A DNA stretch of 64,000 nt. It comes from Adlercreutzia sp. ZJ304 (lineage in GTDB: Bacteria > Actinomycetota > Coriobacteriia > Coriobacteriales > Eggerthellaceae). The notes below the pieces were generated by a model, which was not told the origin of the DNA, did not search any database, and saw only the letters and a program-made list of their open reading frames with translations. Each line of letters begins with the position of its first letter. Positions within the stretch are counted from its first letter, which is position 1. Location of the stretch: contig NZ_JAAKEG010000003.1 of assembly GCF_011039075.1 (NCBI RefSeq), forward strand, positions 62,001-126,000, given 5' to 3'. Below are positions 51,959-60,480 of this stretch, piece after piece. A program made the translations under genes and the position numbers.

Positions 51959-52153
51959 ATGAGCTACTTTGAGTCAGAAAACAGGAAAACCAACTTGCAA
52001 AACTACAGCAAAGAGGCAACCTTAGCGGTGTTGCGTAAATATTTCGGCTATAACGTTTCGTCCAAAGCAGAGCGAGGTGGTGTTTGCCGTGTTGTCGAGG
52101 CAGGATGTGCTTATAGTTATGTTAGCTGGGCAGGTAAATCTATGGGGCTGTAA
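51959..52153 (+). CDS. Small hypothetical protein followed by a terminator
   Basis: 64 residues from ATG 51959, MSYFESENRKTNLQNYSKEAT, then LAVLRKYFGYNVSS; an in-frame start further upstream at 51839 gives 104 residues but is not credible in the low-complexity region. It ends 16 bases before a 14-pair hairpin with a T-rich tail, which supports transcription. No motif is recognised. It might be a remnant of a larger DNA-binding or mobile-element gene. Confidence 0.4.
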   Translation: MSYFESENRKTNLQNYSKEATLAVLRKYFGYNVSSKAERGGVCRVVEAGCAYSYVSWAGKSMGL

Positions 52154-52169
52154 CAGAAGTCTCATCAAT

Positions 52170-52209
52170 AAGAAACCTGCCACAATATGTGGTGGGTTTC
52201 TTGCATTTT
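52170..52209 (+). terminator. Intrinsic terminator after the small hypothetical gene
   Basis: AAGAAACCTGCCAC (52170-52183) pairs along all 14 positions (with two G-U pairs) with GTGGTGGGTTTCTT (52189-52202). A TTTTATTT run follows. Confidence 0.75.
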
Positions 52210-52578
52210 ATTTCAATATATAGCGGTTCAAGATAACCATTCAAGACTTTTGTTACATCCCCATAACGTCAAACGCAAAATTATTAAGAATGAACATTGA
52301 AGTACTACCCTAAACAATGAATTGTTTGAGCGGATTTGCGCAGCGCGCAAGCAAACAGGAAATAAGAAAAATACCTTTGTATATAGTTTTTTCGAATGCA
52401 GCATTGCGCGATATGTGTGTACGTATACTGCGAACGCTCGAAGATTTTCTAGAAGTAACAGCATAGGAGCTCTAAAGCAAAAATATATGTTGATATCTTT
52501 TTAGCTGAAATAGCAAATTATTACTGATTTAGGTATTTATGAGTGTATTTTTGCTTTGGTATAAAAATTTGGAAAAAC
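52210..52578. other. AT-rich spacer with no convincing gene
   Basis: One frame from 52322 to 52504 starts LFERICAARKQTGNKKNTFV and might be the tail of a decayed gene. It has no start codon or ribosome site. I see nothing else before element copy 3. Confidence 0.35.
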
Positions 52579-52723
52579 TGGTCAAAACTTCCAGTTTTCC
52601 ATGGTAAAAAACGCCAAATTGCCTATGTTGGTGGGTTGGTATTTCATGTTTGCCCAGTGTTCTCCACATTTCAAGCGACCTATTGGGCATTCTGACCGTG
52701 GAAAGTCGGAAGTTTTGACCAGT
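52577..52723. mobile_element. Inverted-repeat element copy 3 (about 147 bp)
   Basis: Inverted ends lie at 52577-52601 and 52699-52723, with the GGTCAAAACTTCC core, one arm carrying CAGTTTTCC in place of CGGCTTTCC. The interior block GTTTGCCCAGTGTTCTCCA and the ACCTATTGGGCA segment match copy 2. It lies directly upstream of the hydrolase-like gene. Confidence 0.88.
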
Positions 52724-52865
52724 TTTAGAAAATTTTCCTCTTAGCTTAAAGGTTAATGTTGCCAATGACGAATTGTTGATTGCACGTCTTGTTTTATGCT
52801 GTAGAATATCCCAAAACATATTTATTCCATTGGCAGCAAATCCACCAACAATCCAGTCAGCTGTC

Positions 52866-52886
52866 ACCGCTTCGGCGGTCGTTTTT
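52866..52886 (+). terminator. Short terminator-like hairpin before the hydrolase gene (possible attenuator)
   Basis: ACCGC-TTCG-GCGGT (52866-52879) is followed by CGTTTTT. It ends 24 bases before the proposed start of the hydrolase gene, so it may attenuate its transcription. I do not recognise a riboswitch upstream. Confidence 0.5.
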
Positions 52887-52910
52887 GTGTTGGAAGGCAA
52901 AACGGAGAAG

Positions 52911-53783
52911 TTGACAAAGGGTAAACACATAGCAGCCAGCTCGAAAAAGGTTCAGCGCGTGCGCACAAACAAGCACAGCTCTGCTTCTTATGCTGCTTCT
53001 GGCGCAAATGCGCATTCTTGCGCTGCTGTACGTCCTAATGTTGCTACTCGCAGATCGGCTGCCATTAAAGTTTCTGTAGCTATATGCGTTGCAATCGTTA
53101 TAGCTTGGGGAGCAGGTTTAGGACTGGCTTCTGCTGGCGGTTCGGCGCTTATGTCATTTTCTAACGATAATCAGAAATCCGATCAACCCACCACCGAGAC
53201 TTCAATAGATTTGACGAAGACCGCGGCGTTGGGTGAAGTTTCTCAGCGCGATGTGTCGGCGGGTGTCGCTGAAATTGCAGCCGAGGAGGAGGCTGCACGC
53301 ATCGCCGCTGAAGAAGCAGCTCGCAGGCACGAAGCGCAATGCATCGAAAAAGCTAAGGCTGCACAGGTTAAGTCGGCTGCAAATGGTGGCATTGGCGTTT
53401 ATGCGGTCGATTTTTCTATTGGACGCGACGCGTTTATTGCAGAGTGGACTTCTCGTATAAATAAATATCTCGACGGTTCTCCCTTGGCTGGCTATGGTGC
53501 TACATTTGCGGAAGCTGCTTGGGAAAACGGTGTTGATCCGCGGTGGTCGCCGGCTATTTCGAATACTGAAAGCACAAAAGGTCGCAACTGTTTTTCGTGG
53601 CACAATGCTTGGGGTTGGACTGGTGGTTCGTGGCCAAGCTGGGATTCGGCTATACGCGCGCACGTAAAAGGCTTGGCAGAAGTTTATGGATTCACCATCA
53701 GTTTTTCTAATGCGCAGCGCTATTGTCCGCCGAATTATGCGAATTGGTATCGCGATACACTAAACGAGATGGCAAAAATCTAG
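52911..53783 (+). CDS. Secreted peptidoglycan-hydrolase-like protein
   Basis: 290 residues from a TTG at 52911 (the start is uncertain; no strong site precedes it). Order: basic N-terminus with KKVQRVRTNKH, a membrane helix (about 55-75, AICVAIVIAWGAGLGLASAGG), an Ala/Glu-rich coiled segment (about 120-160), then a conserved domain of about 110 residues with FAEAAWENGVDPRWSPAI, the catalytic-type E in NTESTKG, FSWHNAWGWTGG and PPNYANWYRDTLNEM. This resembles the lysozyme-like glucosaminidase folds found in Bifidobacterium and Coriobacteriia. It would act on the cell wall from outside. Confidence 0.75.
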   Translation: MTKGKHIAASSKKVQRVRTNKHSSASYAASGANAHSCAAVRPNVATRRSAAIKVSVAICVAIVIAWGAGLGLASAGGSALMSFSNDNQKSDQPTTETSIDLTKTAALGEVSQRDVSAGVAEIAAEEEAARIAAEEAARRHEAQCIEKAKAAQVKSAANGGIGVYAVDFSIGRDAFIAEWTSRINKYLDGSPLAGYGATFAEAAWENGVDPRWSPAISNTESTKGRNCFSWHNAWGWTGGSWPSWDSAIRAHVKGLAEVYGFTISFSNAQRYCPPNYANWYRDTLNEMAKI

Positions 53784-53785
53784 CC

Positions 53786-54457
53786 ATGAGCAACGTTATC
53801 ATAGTCGGGTGCGGGCGTGTGGGTTCGCAATTGGCGAATATGTTGTCTGATGCGGGCAATAATGTTTGCTGTATCGATCGGTCGGTTGACGCTTTTGCAA
53901 ATTTGGGGCGCAACTTTAATGGTTCTACAATTCAGGGAATTGGATTTGATGAAGAGGCGTTGCTGCGGGCTGGCATTGAGGAATGCGATGTTTTAGCGGC
54001 AGTTACTCAGCTAGACAATACGAATTTGATGTGTGCCGAAGTGGCAAACAGATTGTTCGATGTTCCGCATGTTATTGCAAGGCTTTATAATCCCGGTCGC
54101 GAACGCGCTTATATGCAGCTTGGAATTGATTACGTTTGCGGCACAGCGCTTGTGGCTGAAGAGATGTTTAGCAAGGTTATGAGCGGGCATGGCAGCCATA
54201 TAGCTACATTTGGCGAATGTGAAGTGCTTGAATTTTCGCTAAAACTTGACAATAGCGACGATGCTTTTGCGGCGAGCAGCGTGCGTGTTGGTGAACTAGA
54301 GCGCGACCATAACGTGCGCATAATCGCGTTCGAGCGCAAGGACGGGTCGTCTAGCAGCATTCCTACAACCGATTCAGTGTTGCATAACGGTGATACAGTG
54401 TTAGCAGCTGTTCGCCACGACTATATCCAGCAGTTTACAAAGTATATGCAAGGGTAG
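53786..54457 (+). CDS. TrkA-type NAD-binding potassium channel regulator (first of tandem pair)
   Basis: 223 residues from the ATG at 53786. The Rossmann motif NVIIVGCGRVGSQLANML is at 3-20, the ribose Asp at the end of strand 2 is in CCIDRS, and a TrkA_C half follows near 135-223. Trk/Ktr RCK proteins gate potassium-uptake channels in response to NAD(H) or ATP/ADP. It lies directly next to a second TrkA-like gene, and the two overlap in function. No TrkH/KtrB channel is in the window. A frame to 53723 exists but is not the start. Confidence 0.88.
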   Translation: MSNVIIVGCGRVGSQLANMLSDAGNNVCCIDRSVDAFANLGRNFNGSTIQGIGFDEEALLRAGIEECDVLAAVTQLDNTNLMCAEVANRLFDVPHVIARLYNPGRERAYMQLGIDYVCGTALVAEEMFSKVMSGHGSHIATFGECEVLEFSLKLDNSDDAFAASSVRVGELERDHNVRIIAFERKDGSSSSIPTTDSVLHNGDTVLAAVRHDYIQQFTKYMQG

Positions 54458-54467
54458 GCGGCGCGAT

Positions 54468-55139
54468 ATGTATATCGTTATAGCCGGTGGCGGCAAAGTG
54501 GGCTCTTATCTGGCAAATGTGTTGCTGGAAAGCGGCAATCAGGTTGCCATAATAGAAGAGAACAAACAAGTAGCCGACTTGCTTTCGGTGTCGCTAGAGG
54601 GCGAGTGCCTAGTTATAAATGGCGACGGCTGCGATTCGCGATTCCAAGAAGATGCTGGAATGCGCCGTGCTGATATATTTGTTGGCGCAACAGGTCAAGA
54701 CGACACGAATCTGGTCGCGTGCGAAATAGCCGGGTGCGTTTTTAATGTCAATCGCGTTATTGCGCGCGTGAATAGCCCGAAGAATTTGCGAATTTTTCGC
54801 AAAGTGGGAATCGAATGCGTTTCGTCAACCACGCTTATTGCGAATCTTATTGAGGAAGAAGCGCTGCTGGGAAATGTATCGGTGGTGTCTTCGCTGACGC
54901 ATGGCAATGTTTCGCTTTCTGAATTTACCGTGGGGCACATGCGTCATCACTCCGACGAAGAGGGTGTTGCGCTGGGCGATGTAGAGTTGCCCGAAGGTGC
55001 ACTTGCGGTGGCTGTGGCATACGAAGATGATGCCGAAGTTGCTAACGATGACATAATATTATTCCCGGGCGATCAGGTTATAGTAGTTGCCGACAGTGAT
55101 GTATTAGATGAAGTGCGAGCAGTATTTCGTTCCTTATAG
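54468..55139 (+). CDS. TrkA-type NAD-binding potassium channel regulator (second of tandem pair)
   Basis: 223 residues. YIVIAGGGKVGSYLANVL opens the Rossmann domain at 2-19, with a TrkA_C-like half near 140-223 (DVELPEGALAVAV; FPGDQVIVVAD). It is a diverged paralogue of the preceding protein (the same length). Ten bases separate them. The pair likely forms a heteromeric ring on a TrkH-type channel that lies elsewhere. It precedes purB by 41 bases on the same strand. Confidence 0.88.
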   Translation: MYIVIAGGGKVGSYLANVLLESGNQVAIIEENKQVADLLSVSLEGECLVINGDGCDSRFQEDAGMRRADIFVGATGQDDTNLVACEIAGCVFNVNRVIARVNSPKNLRIFRKVGIECVSSTTLIANLIEEEALLGNVSVVSSLTHGNVSLSEFTVGHMRHHSDEEGVALGDVELPEGALAVAVAYEDDAEVANDDIILFPGDQVIVVADSDVLDEVRAVFRSL

Positions 55140-55180
55140 TTTTGCTTGGTGGACGGCTGCGTAAGAGGAAAGGGCTTAAT

Positions 55181-56527
55181 ATGATTGACCGCTACACACG
55201 TCCAGCTATGGGCAAAATATGGGACTTCCAGAATAAATTTGATATTTGGCGCGAAATAGAAGTGTTGGCGTGTGAAGCGCAGGCAGAGCTCGGTCAGTGC
55301 GGCATAACGGCAGAGGAAGCGAAGTGGATTCGCAATCATGCAGCAGCCGATGCAGGTCGCATAGCTGAGATCGAGCAGGTTACGAACCATGATGTAATTG
55401 CTTTCACAACGAATATGGCTGAAAACATTGATGCCGAAATACCTGAGGGTCAAGAAAAGCCTAGTCGTTGGGTGCATTACGGCATGACTTCTAGCGATTT
55501 GGGAGACACCGCCTTAAGCTATCAGATTGTGCAAGCGGCTGACATTATAATTGCGGACGTTTGTCAGCTTGGCGAAACTTGCAAACGCCGCGCGTTGGAA
55601 ATGCGCGATGTTTTATGCGTAGGACGCACGCATGGTATACACGCCGAACCTATGACTTTCGGAATGAAATTTGGTAGCTGGGCTTGGGCGCTGCATCGGT
55701 GCAAAGTTCGCATGCAGCAGGCGCGCGAAGTGTGTGCCGTGGGGGCCATAAGCGGCGCGGTTGGCACGTATTCTAGTATCGATCCGTTTGTAGAGCGCTA
55801 TGTGTGCGAAAAGCTAGGGCTTACGCCCGACCCGCTTTCCACGCAGGTATTAGCGCGCGACAGGCATGCGCAAATGGCTACAGCGCTGGCAACAACGGCA
55901 AGCACGCTTGAGAGCATCGCTATGCAGGTGCGCTTGCTTCAGCAAAGCGATGTTATAGAAGCTGAAGAACCGTTTACGCGCGGGCAAAAAGGCAGTTCAG
56001 CTATGCCTCACAAGCGCAATCCTATAACCGCCGAGCGCGTATGTGGTCTTTCGCGTGTGGTGAAAGCCAACGCGCAAGTGGCGCTTGATGATGTGGCGCT
56101 GTGGTACGAGCGCGACATAAGCCACTCAAGTGCCGAGCGTGTGGCGCTAGCCGACAGCTTCATAGCGCTAGATTATATGTTTGGAAAAATGCAGTGGATG
56201 CTGGATGGTTTGCAAACTTATCCGGCAAAAATGGAGCACAATTTATGGCGTACACGCGGGCTAATATTTAGCAGCAAGGTTTTGCTTGCGCTGGTGAATG
56301 CGGGTCTTACGCGCGAGGACGCATATGTAATAGTGCAGCGCAATGCTATGCGCGTTTGGGACGATATTCAAAATGCGGTTGCTGGTCCTAGTTTCCGCGA
56401 GAATATAGAGGCCGACCCGGATGCATCTGTTTTGACACCCGAACAACTAGATGCCATTTTTGATCCGAAGGCATTCTTGACGCGAATTGATCCGATTTTT
56501 GAACGCTTAGAAACTTTGGAATTCTAA
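55181..56527 (+). CDS. purB: Adenylosuccinate lyase
   Basis: 448 residues from the ATG at 55181, which has GAGGAAAGGG upstream; the longer frame to 55142 has no site. Superfamily signatures are intact: YGMTSSDLGDTALS near 97-110, GRTHGIHAEPMTFG near 149-162 with the catalytic His, and the flexible-loop motif GSSAMPHKRNPI near 271-282. It cleaves SAICAR and adenylosuccinate in purine synthesis. It overlaps by four bases with the convergent Tat-exported gene. Confidence 0.94.
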   Translation: MIDRYTRPAMGKIWDFQNKFDIWREIEVLACEAQAELGQCGITAEEAKWIRNHAAADAGRIAEIEQVTNHDVIAFTTNMAENIDAEIPEGQEKPSRWVHYGMTSSDLGDTALSYQIVQAADIIIADVCQLGETCKRRALEMRDVLCVGRTHGIHAEPMTFGMKFGSWAWALHRCKVRMQQAREVCAVGAISGAVGTYSSIDPFVERYVCEKLGLTPDPLSTQVLARDRHAQMATALATTASTLESIAMQVRLLQQSDVIEAEEPFTRGQKGSSAMPHKRNPITAERVCGLSRVVKANAQVALDDVALWYERDISHSSAERVALADSFIALDYMFGKMQWMLDGLQTYPAKMEHNLWRTRGLIFSSKVLLALVNAGLTREDAYVIVQRNAMRVWDDIQNAVAGPSFRENIEADPDASVLTPEQLDAIFDPKAFLTRIDPIFERLETLEF

Positions 56528-58041
56528 ACAGTTTTCCAAACTTTCATACGGCATTCTTTAATGGGGTCGCCATTTATGGGTGTGTAGTCAATATTGGTGT
56601 ATGTAACCAAATTTTGGCACGTGCCATACGATGCTAAGAATTCGCCATAATCTGGTGCGCCGTTTTCCACATCTAAGGCGAAGTAGCGCTTTGCGCCTAA
56701 ATCTACGCCCGATACGGCGCGTGTAGATTTAACAACGAACCAATTGTTGTACCAAGCAGGCGGTGTAACCGGTGTGCGCGGAAATCGGAACCATGTCGAG
56801 CTGCTGTACAAATCGGTAACTGCTTGGGCAGCTCTGGCGTTGGCTTCTTCTGCGTTGCGCTCTGAAAGTTGTCCGTTTTTGTCGCGTAGCGAATTTTGGG
56901 CATCAGCTGTGGCGGTTTTTAAGTCGTATGTGGGTGCGGATGCAGGCGTGTATGTGCCAAGATTCGCTATGCCATCACCGTAGTTGTATATGCCGTCGAA
57001 GCTGAATGCAAAACCACTTTCGCCATATGCCACATATATCGGGCGCATCGAGGCGGGCAACGCCAGCGCGTCGGTAACTTCGCCTGTTGCTGCGTCTATA
57101 TGAGTTAGTTGGTAGCGCGTATCGCTAGTGTCGGCGCGTGGGGCACAGGCAATTCCCGAAGCTGAGGGACTAGGAGAGCAAGCCATGCGCCCATGCGATG
57201 TGTACAATGTTCGCGCAGCCTCTGGGCTGCCTCCAAATTCTACGCACATCATAAGGCTGTCTTCTTTAGTGGCATTGCCGTTTAGTTGTGGCAACACTTG
57301 CCAGAATGCGTAATTGCCGCTGGCAGCCAATGTTGGCATCTCCCAATTGGTATCGCCTTCGTGCATTAATACTGGCTCTCCTAGCTGGGCGCCGGAAAGT
57401 GTTGCCTGATAAACGCGCCAGTTTCCATCTAAAATGTCGGCTTCTGTCCATATTAGCCCGCTAGACGTAGCTCGTGCATCGTATATTTCAAAGCCGTCAG
57501 ATTGTCCGTGCGCTTTGTCTAATATTGTGCGGCATGTGCCTGCGCTAAGGGAAATAAGACCTACATTTGTTAGCGGTTTGCCCGTTTCGGTAGGCAATAA
57601 GCAGGCGGCTACGTTAGGGTCGGATGCCCATACCATAGTTCCATAAGGCAGCGAAACGGATGTAACCACGCGAAGCGCTTGATTGTTTTCAATATATTCG
57701 CAGTTATCGGTTGTGAAAACGCTGCTGGTTGGAACGGATAGTGCCGGAGTATCGTGCTTTGGCGAAAAGCCACCCGTAGCTGCGAATGCGGCAGTTCCTA
57801 CGGCGGCGACAGCGGCTACGCCTGCAACACCGTAAAGAAATCCGCGTCTGGTAAGCAGTATGTTTGCTATGTTGGTGGAGTCATTTTCAACGCCGGTGTT
57901 TCGTGTGCTAGCCCGATCGGCTGCGTGTTTGTGTCGTGTTGTACGCGACGAATTAGCCACGCTCGGTCGCACTCGCGTGTTGGCGTGTGCGTATTGTGAG
58001 CGCCTTTTGTTCTGCGGGCGTTTTCTGCCGTTTATTTTCAT
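56524..58041 (-). CDS. Tat-exported protein, beta-propeller-like
   Basis: 505 residues. A 60-residue basic cytoplasmic arm leads into a twin-arginine signal (LLTRRGFLYGVAGV, R65 and R66) and hydrophobic core ending AAFA near 86. The exported part is rich in Trp/Gly strands at regular intervals (GLISLSAGTC; SSGLIWTEAD; SGNYAFWQVLP; SPSPSASGIACAP), consistent with a beta-propeller. I do not recognise a named family. The Tat route suggests export in folded form. The 3' end overlaps purB by four bases; the 5' end diverges from the two-component system with a 115-base gap. Confidence 0.75.
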   Translation of the reverse strand: MKINGRKRPQNKRRSQYAHANTRVRPSVANSSRTTRHKHAADRASTRNTGVENDSTNIANILLTRRGFLYGVAGVAAVAAVGTAAFAATGGFSPKHDTPALSVPTSSVFTTDNCEYIENNQALRVVTSVSLPYGTMVWASDPNVAACLLPTETGKPLTNVGLISLSAGTCRTILDKAHGQSDGFEIYDARATSSGLIWTEADILDGNWRVYQATLSGAQLGEPVLMHEGDTNWEMPTLAASGNYAFWQVLPQLNGNATKEDSLMMCVEFGGSPEAARTLYTSHGRMACSPSPSASGIACAPRADTSDTRYQLTHIDAATGEVTDALALPASMRPIYVAYGESGFAFSFDGIYNYGDGIANLGTYTPASAPTYDLKTATADAQNSLRDKNGQLSERNAEEANARAAQAVTDLYSSSTWFRFPRTPVTPPAWYNNWFVVKSTRAVSGVDLGAKRYFALDVENGAPDYGEFLASYGTCQNLVTYTNIDYTPINGDPIKECRMKVWKTV

Positions 58042-58156
58042 GCCTCTATTGTGTCATTTAGGCAACGCGATTTCATCCCTTAGGTTGCAAAAGGTACAAT
58101 ATTCCCAAGATTATTTTGTGTTGGTATGTGCTGCTGACTTTTCGGAGGCGTTAGTT

Positions 58157-58864
58157 ATGAATAATGATACGCGACGCATTTTGCTTGTTGAGGACGAGAA
58201 GAATATTCGTGATGCTGTAACAGCGTATTTAGAGCGCGACAACTACTGGGTAACTGCTGTCGGCGATGGGCAGGATGCGCTAGATGAATTCGCGAAGCAC
58301 CACTACGACTTAATCATTTTGGATCTTATGCTTCCGCGCGTTTCAGGCGAACGTGTATGCCGCACTGTTCGCGACAGTTCGGATGTTCCCATTATTATGC
58401 TTACCGCAAAAGGTGAAGTGGAAGATCGCGTAATAGGTTTAGAGCTTGGTGCGGACGATTATCTGGTAAAGCCCTTCAGCCCGCGTGAATTGGTTGCGCG
58501 TGTAAGGTCGCTTCTGCGCCGTGCCCATTCAAACGATGCGCCGCAGCGCGAGGTGCTAGAGTTTGGCGAGTTGATTATAGATATCTCAGGTCATAAGGTT
58601 TTGGTCGATGGCAAAGAGATAGACCTAACGGCTAGCGAATTTAAGTTGCTTACTACGCTTTCGCGCTATCCCGGTCGTGTGTATTCGCGTATGGAATTGG
58701 TTGAGAAAGTGCTTGGCTACGACTTTGAGGGCTACGAGCGCACGATAGACAGTCATGTGAAGAACCTGCGTGCCAAGATTGGCGATAATCCGAAGAATCC
58801 TAAGTGGCTTCATACCGTACACGGTGTGGGTTATCGTTTTGAAGATCCTACCCAGTCTATTTAG
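58157..58864 (+). CDS. OmpR/PhoB-type response regulator
   Basis: 235 residues from the ATG at 58157, which has GGAGG upstream; the frame is open upstream but unsupported. The receiver domain has EDEKN at 12-16, the phospho-acceptor Asp56 in LIILDLMLPR and the conserved Lys in LTAKGE. A winged-helix DNA-binding domain follows (ASEFKLLTTLSRYPGRVYSR; HVKNLRAKIGDNPKNP; TVHGVGYRFED). It forms a two-component system with the kinase starting 32 bases downstream. Target unknown; sensor neighbours suggest envelope or phosphate response. Confidence 0.93.
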   Translation: MNNDTRRILLVEDEKNIRDAVTAYLERDNYWVTAVGDGQDALDEFAKHHYDLIILDLMLPRVSGERVCRTVRDSSDVPIIMLTAKGEVEDRVIGLELGADDYLVKPFSPRELVARVRSLLRRAHSNDAPQREVLEFGELIIDISGHKVLVDGKEIDLTASEFKLLTTLSRYPGRVYSRMELVEKVLGYDFEGYERTIDSHVKNLRAKIGDNPKNPKWLHTVHGVGYRFEDPTQSI

Positions 58865-58896
58865 TGTGAACTGTAGAGCCCTGTAAATCTAAAGTA

Positions 58897-60480
58897 ATGG
58901 ATAGCGAAACTACTACGGATCAGAATACGCCCGAAGCTGCGCCTGCGGCAGATGAAAAGCGCCCTAGTAATTCTGAAGAAAATTTTGCTTCAGAAGACGC
59001 GGAAGAAACAAAGCGCAAGCGCAGCTTTTTTTCGCGCTTGCGCTGGGCAAATTTAACCTACGTAACACGTATTGCGCTATCGTTTGCAATGATAGCGGCG
59101 CTTACAGCCATAATTTCTGTATGCGTAGTTAGCGCTGTTTGGGGTCAATATTTTCAAGCTTATACCGCAGAAAATATAGAGTCGCTAGCCTCGACTGCCG
59201 CTACTCGTATAGCTTTGGTTTACGAGAATTCGGGCGAATTGGACTCTGAAGCGGTAGAAACTATTGCTATGGCAGCGGAAGTGTCGCCCGAAGTTAGCAT
59301 AAAAGTGTTAGATGCTGCGGGCAATACGATTTATGAAACTTCTAATGAAAGCGCCCCTAGGGGGGATGGCACATCATTTGAACCTAGCGATCCTGCGCAA
59401 ATTGCCGGCGCAAAAATTAAGGTGGGCGACAAAGTTGTAGGTTCGGTTCGCATGTGGGTTTACGGGTCTGACACGCTTATGAACAAGCTGGACAGGCAGT
59501 TCAGAGACAATTCATATGCGGCGCTGATTTTTGCGGGTTTGGCTGCTGTGGCGATTGCATCGCTGTTTGGCATGGTGTTTGCGCGGCGTTTGGTGGCACC
59601 GATTAATCGTCTTACACGCACGGCTGCTGCGGTAAAGGCTGGCAAATTGAATGCGCGCTCTAATTTAACAGGTGAAGACGAGATAGCGCATTTAGGCGAA
59701 ACTTTCGATGCCATGATTGCTTCGGTTGAAAACGATCGCAAGTTAGAGCAGCGCTTAACATCCGATGTGGCGCATGAACTTCGAACGCCACTAATGTCTA
59801 TACAGGCAAACATGGAAGCCATGATAGATGGCGTATACGATACCGACGAAGAGCATCTGGAAAGAGTAAATAGTGAAGTTCAGCGCCTGAGCCGTCTGGT
59901 TGATGCATTGCTGAAGTTATCGCGTTTGGAAAATAGAAGCAATCCTATGAAGCAAAACGTGGTAAACCTTGGCGAACTTATTGGCGAAGTTGTGCAAACT
60001 CACGAGCAATTTGTAACAGAATCGGGGTTGACGCTTACTTTCTATACCGACGACCGCGTGCTTGTACTTGGCGACTCCGATATGATTCGTCAAGCTGTTG
60101 TGAATCTAATTTCGAATGCGGTTCGCTATACGCCCGAAGGTGGACGCATAGATGTAAGTGTACGTCGCAGTACTGCTATGGCTAATATTGCTGTTAGCGA
60201 CACGGGCATTGGATTGTCTCCCGAAGAAGCCAAAATGGTATTTGGACGCTTCTGGCGTGCCGATGCAGGGCGTGCTAGGGCAAGCGGAGGCTTAGGAATC
60301 GGTCTTGCGGTGGTAAAAGAAATTGTAGATCGCCATAAGGGCTGGATAGGCGTAGAGGGCGAAACAGGCAAAGGCGCCACGTTTACAATACATATTCCGC
60401 TTTATGAAGATACAATATCGCGTGTTCGTGCACGTAGTAATTTGCAGCGCAACCGCATAAGCGACAGGAGGCAATCGTGA
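58897..60480 (+). CDS. Sensor histidine kinase
   Basis: 527 residues. Acidic cytoplasmic arm (1-45), membrane helix (about 55-85), an extracytoplasmic sensor of about 115 residues (no recognisable ligand motif), second helix (about 206-230), HAMP domain (RLTRTAAAVKAGKLNARS), HisKA box with His293 (SDVAHELRTPLMSIQ), and a HATPase domain (NLISNAVRYTPEGG; DTGIGLSPEEA; GLGIGLAVVKEIVD). It is the partner of the preceding response regulator. Its stop codon overlaps purC by four bases. Confidence 0.93.
   Translation: MDSETTTDQNTPEAAPAADEKRPSNSEENFASEDAEETKRKRSFFSRLRWANLTYVTRIALSFAMIAALTAIISVCVVSAVWGQYFQAYTAENIESLASTAATRIALVYENSGELDSEAVETIAMAAEVSPEVSIKVLDAAGNTIYETSNESAPRGDGTSFEPSDPAQIAGAKIKVGDKVVGSVRMWVYGSDTLMNKLDRQFRDNSYAALIFAGLAAVAIASLFGMVFARRLVAPINRLTRTAAAVKAGKLNARSNLTGEDEIAHLGETFDAMIASVENDRKLEQRLTSDVAHELRTPLMSIQANMEAMIDGVYDTDEEHLERVNSEVQRLSRLVDALLKLSRLENRSNPMKQNVVNLGELIGEVVQTHEQFVTESGLTLTFYTDDRVLVLGDSDMIRQAVVNLISNAVRYTPEGGRIDVSVRRSTAMANIAVSDTGIGLSPEEAKMVFGRFWRADAGRARASGGLGIGLAVVKEIVDRHKGWIGVEGETGKGATFTIHIPLYEDTISRVRARSNLQRNRISDRRQS

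Noticed and set aside
52322-52504. Gene of 60 codons starting LFERICAARKQTG
   Set aside because: No ATG or ribosome site at a sensible position and no terminator; kept only as possible gene debris.
56614-56630. Second parS site (TGGCACGTGCCA)
   Set aside because: It shares only the CACGTG centre; the flanking bases do not fit the parS consensus, and it lies within a coding sequence.
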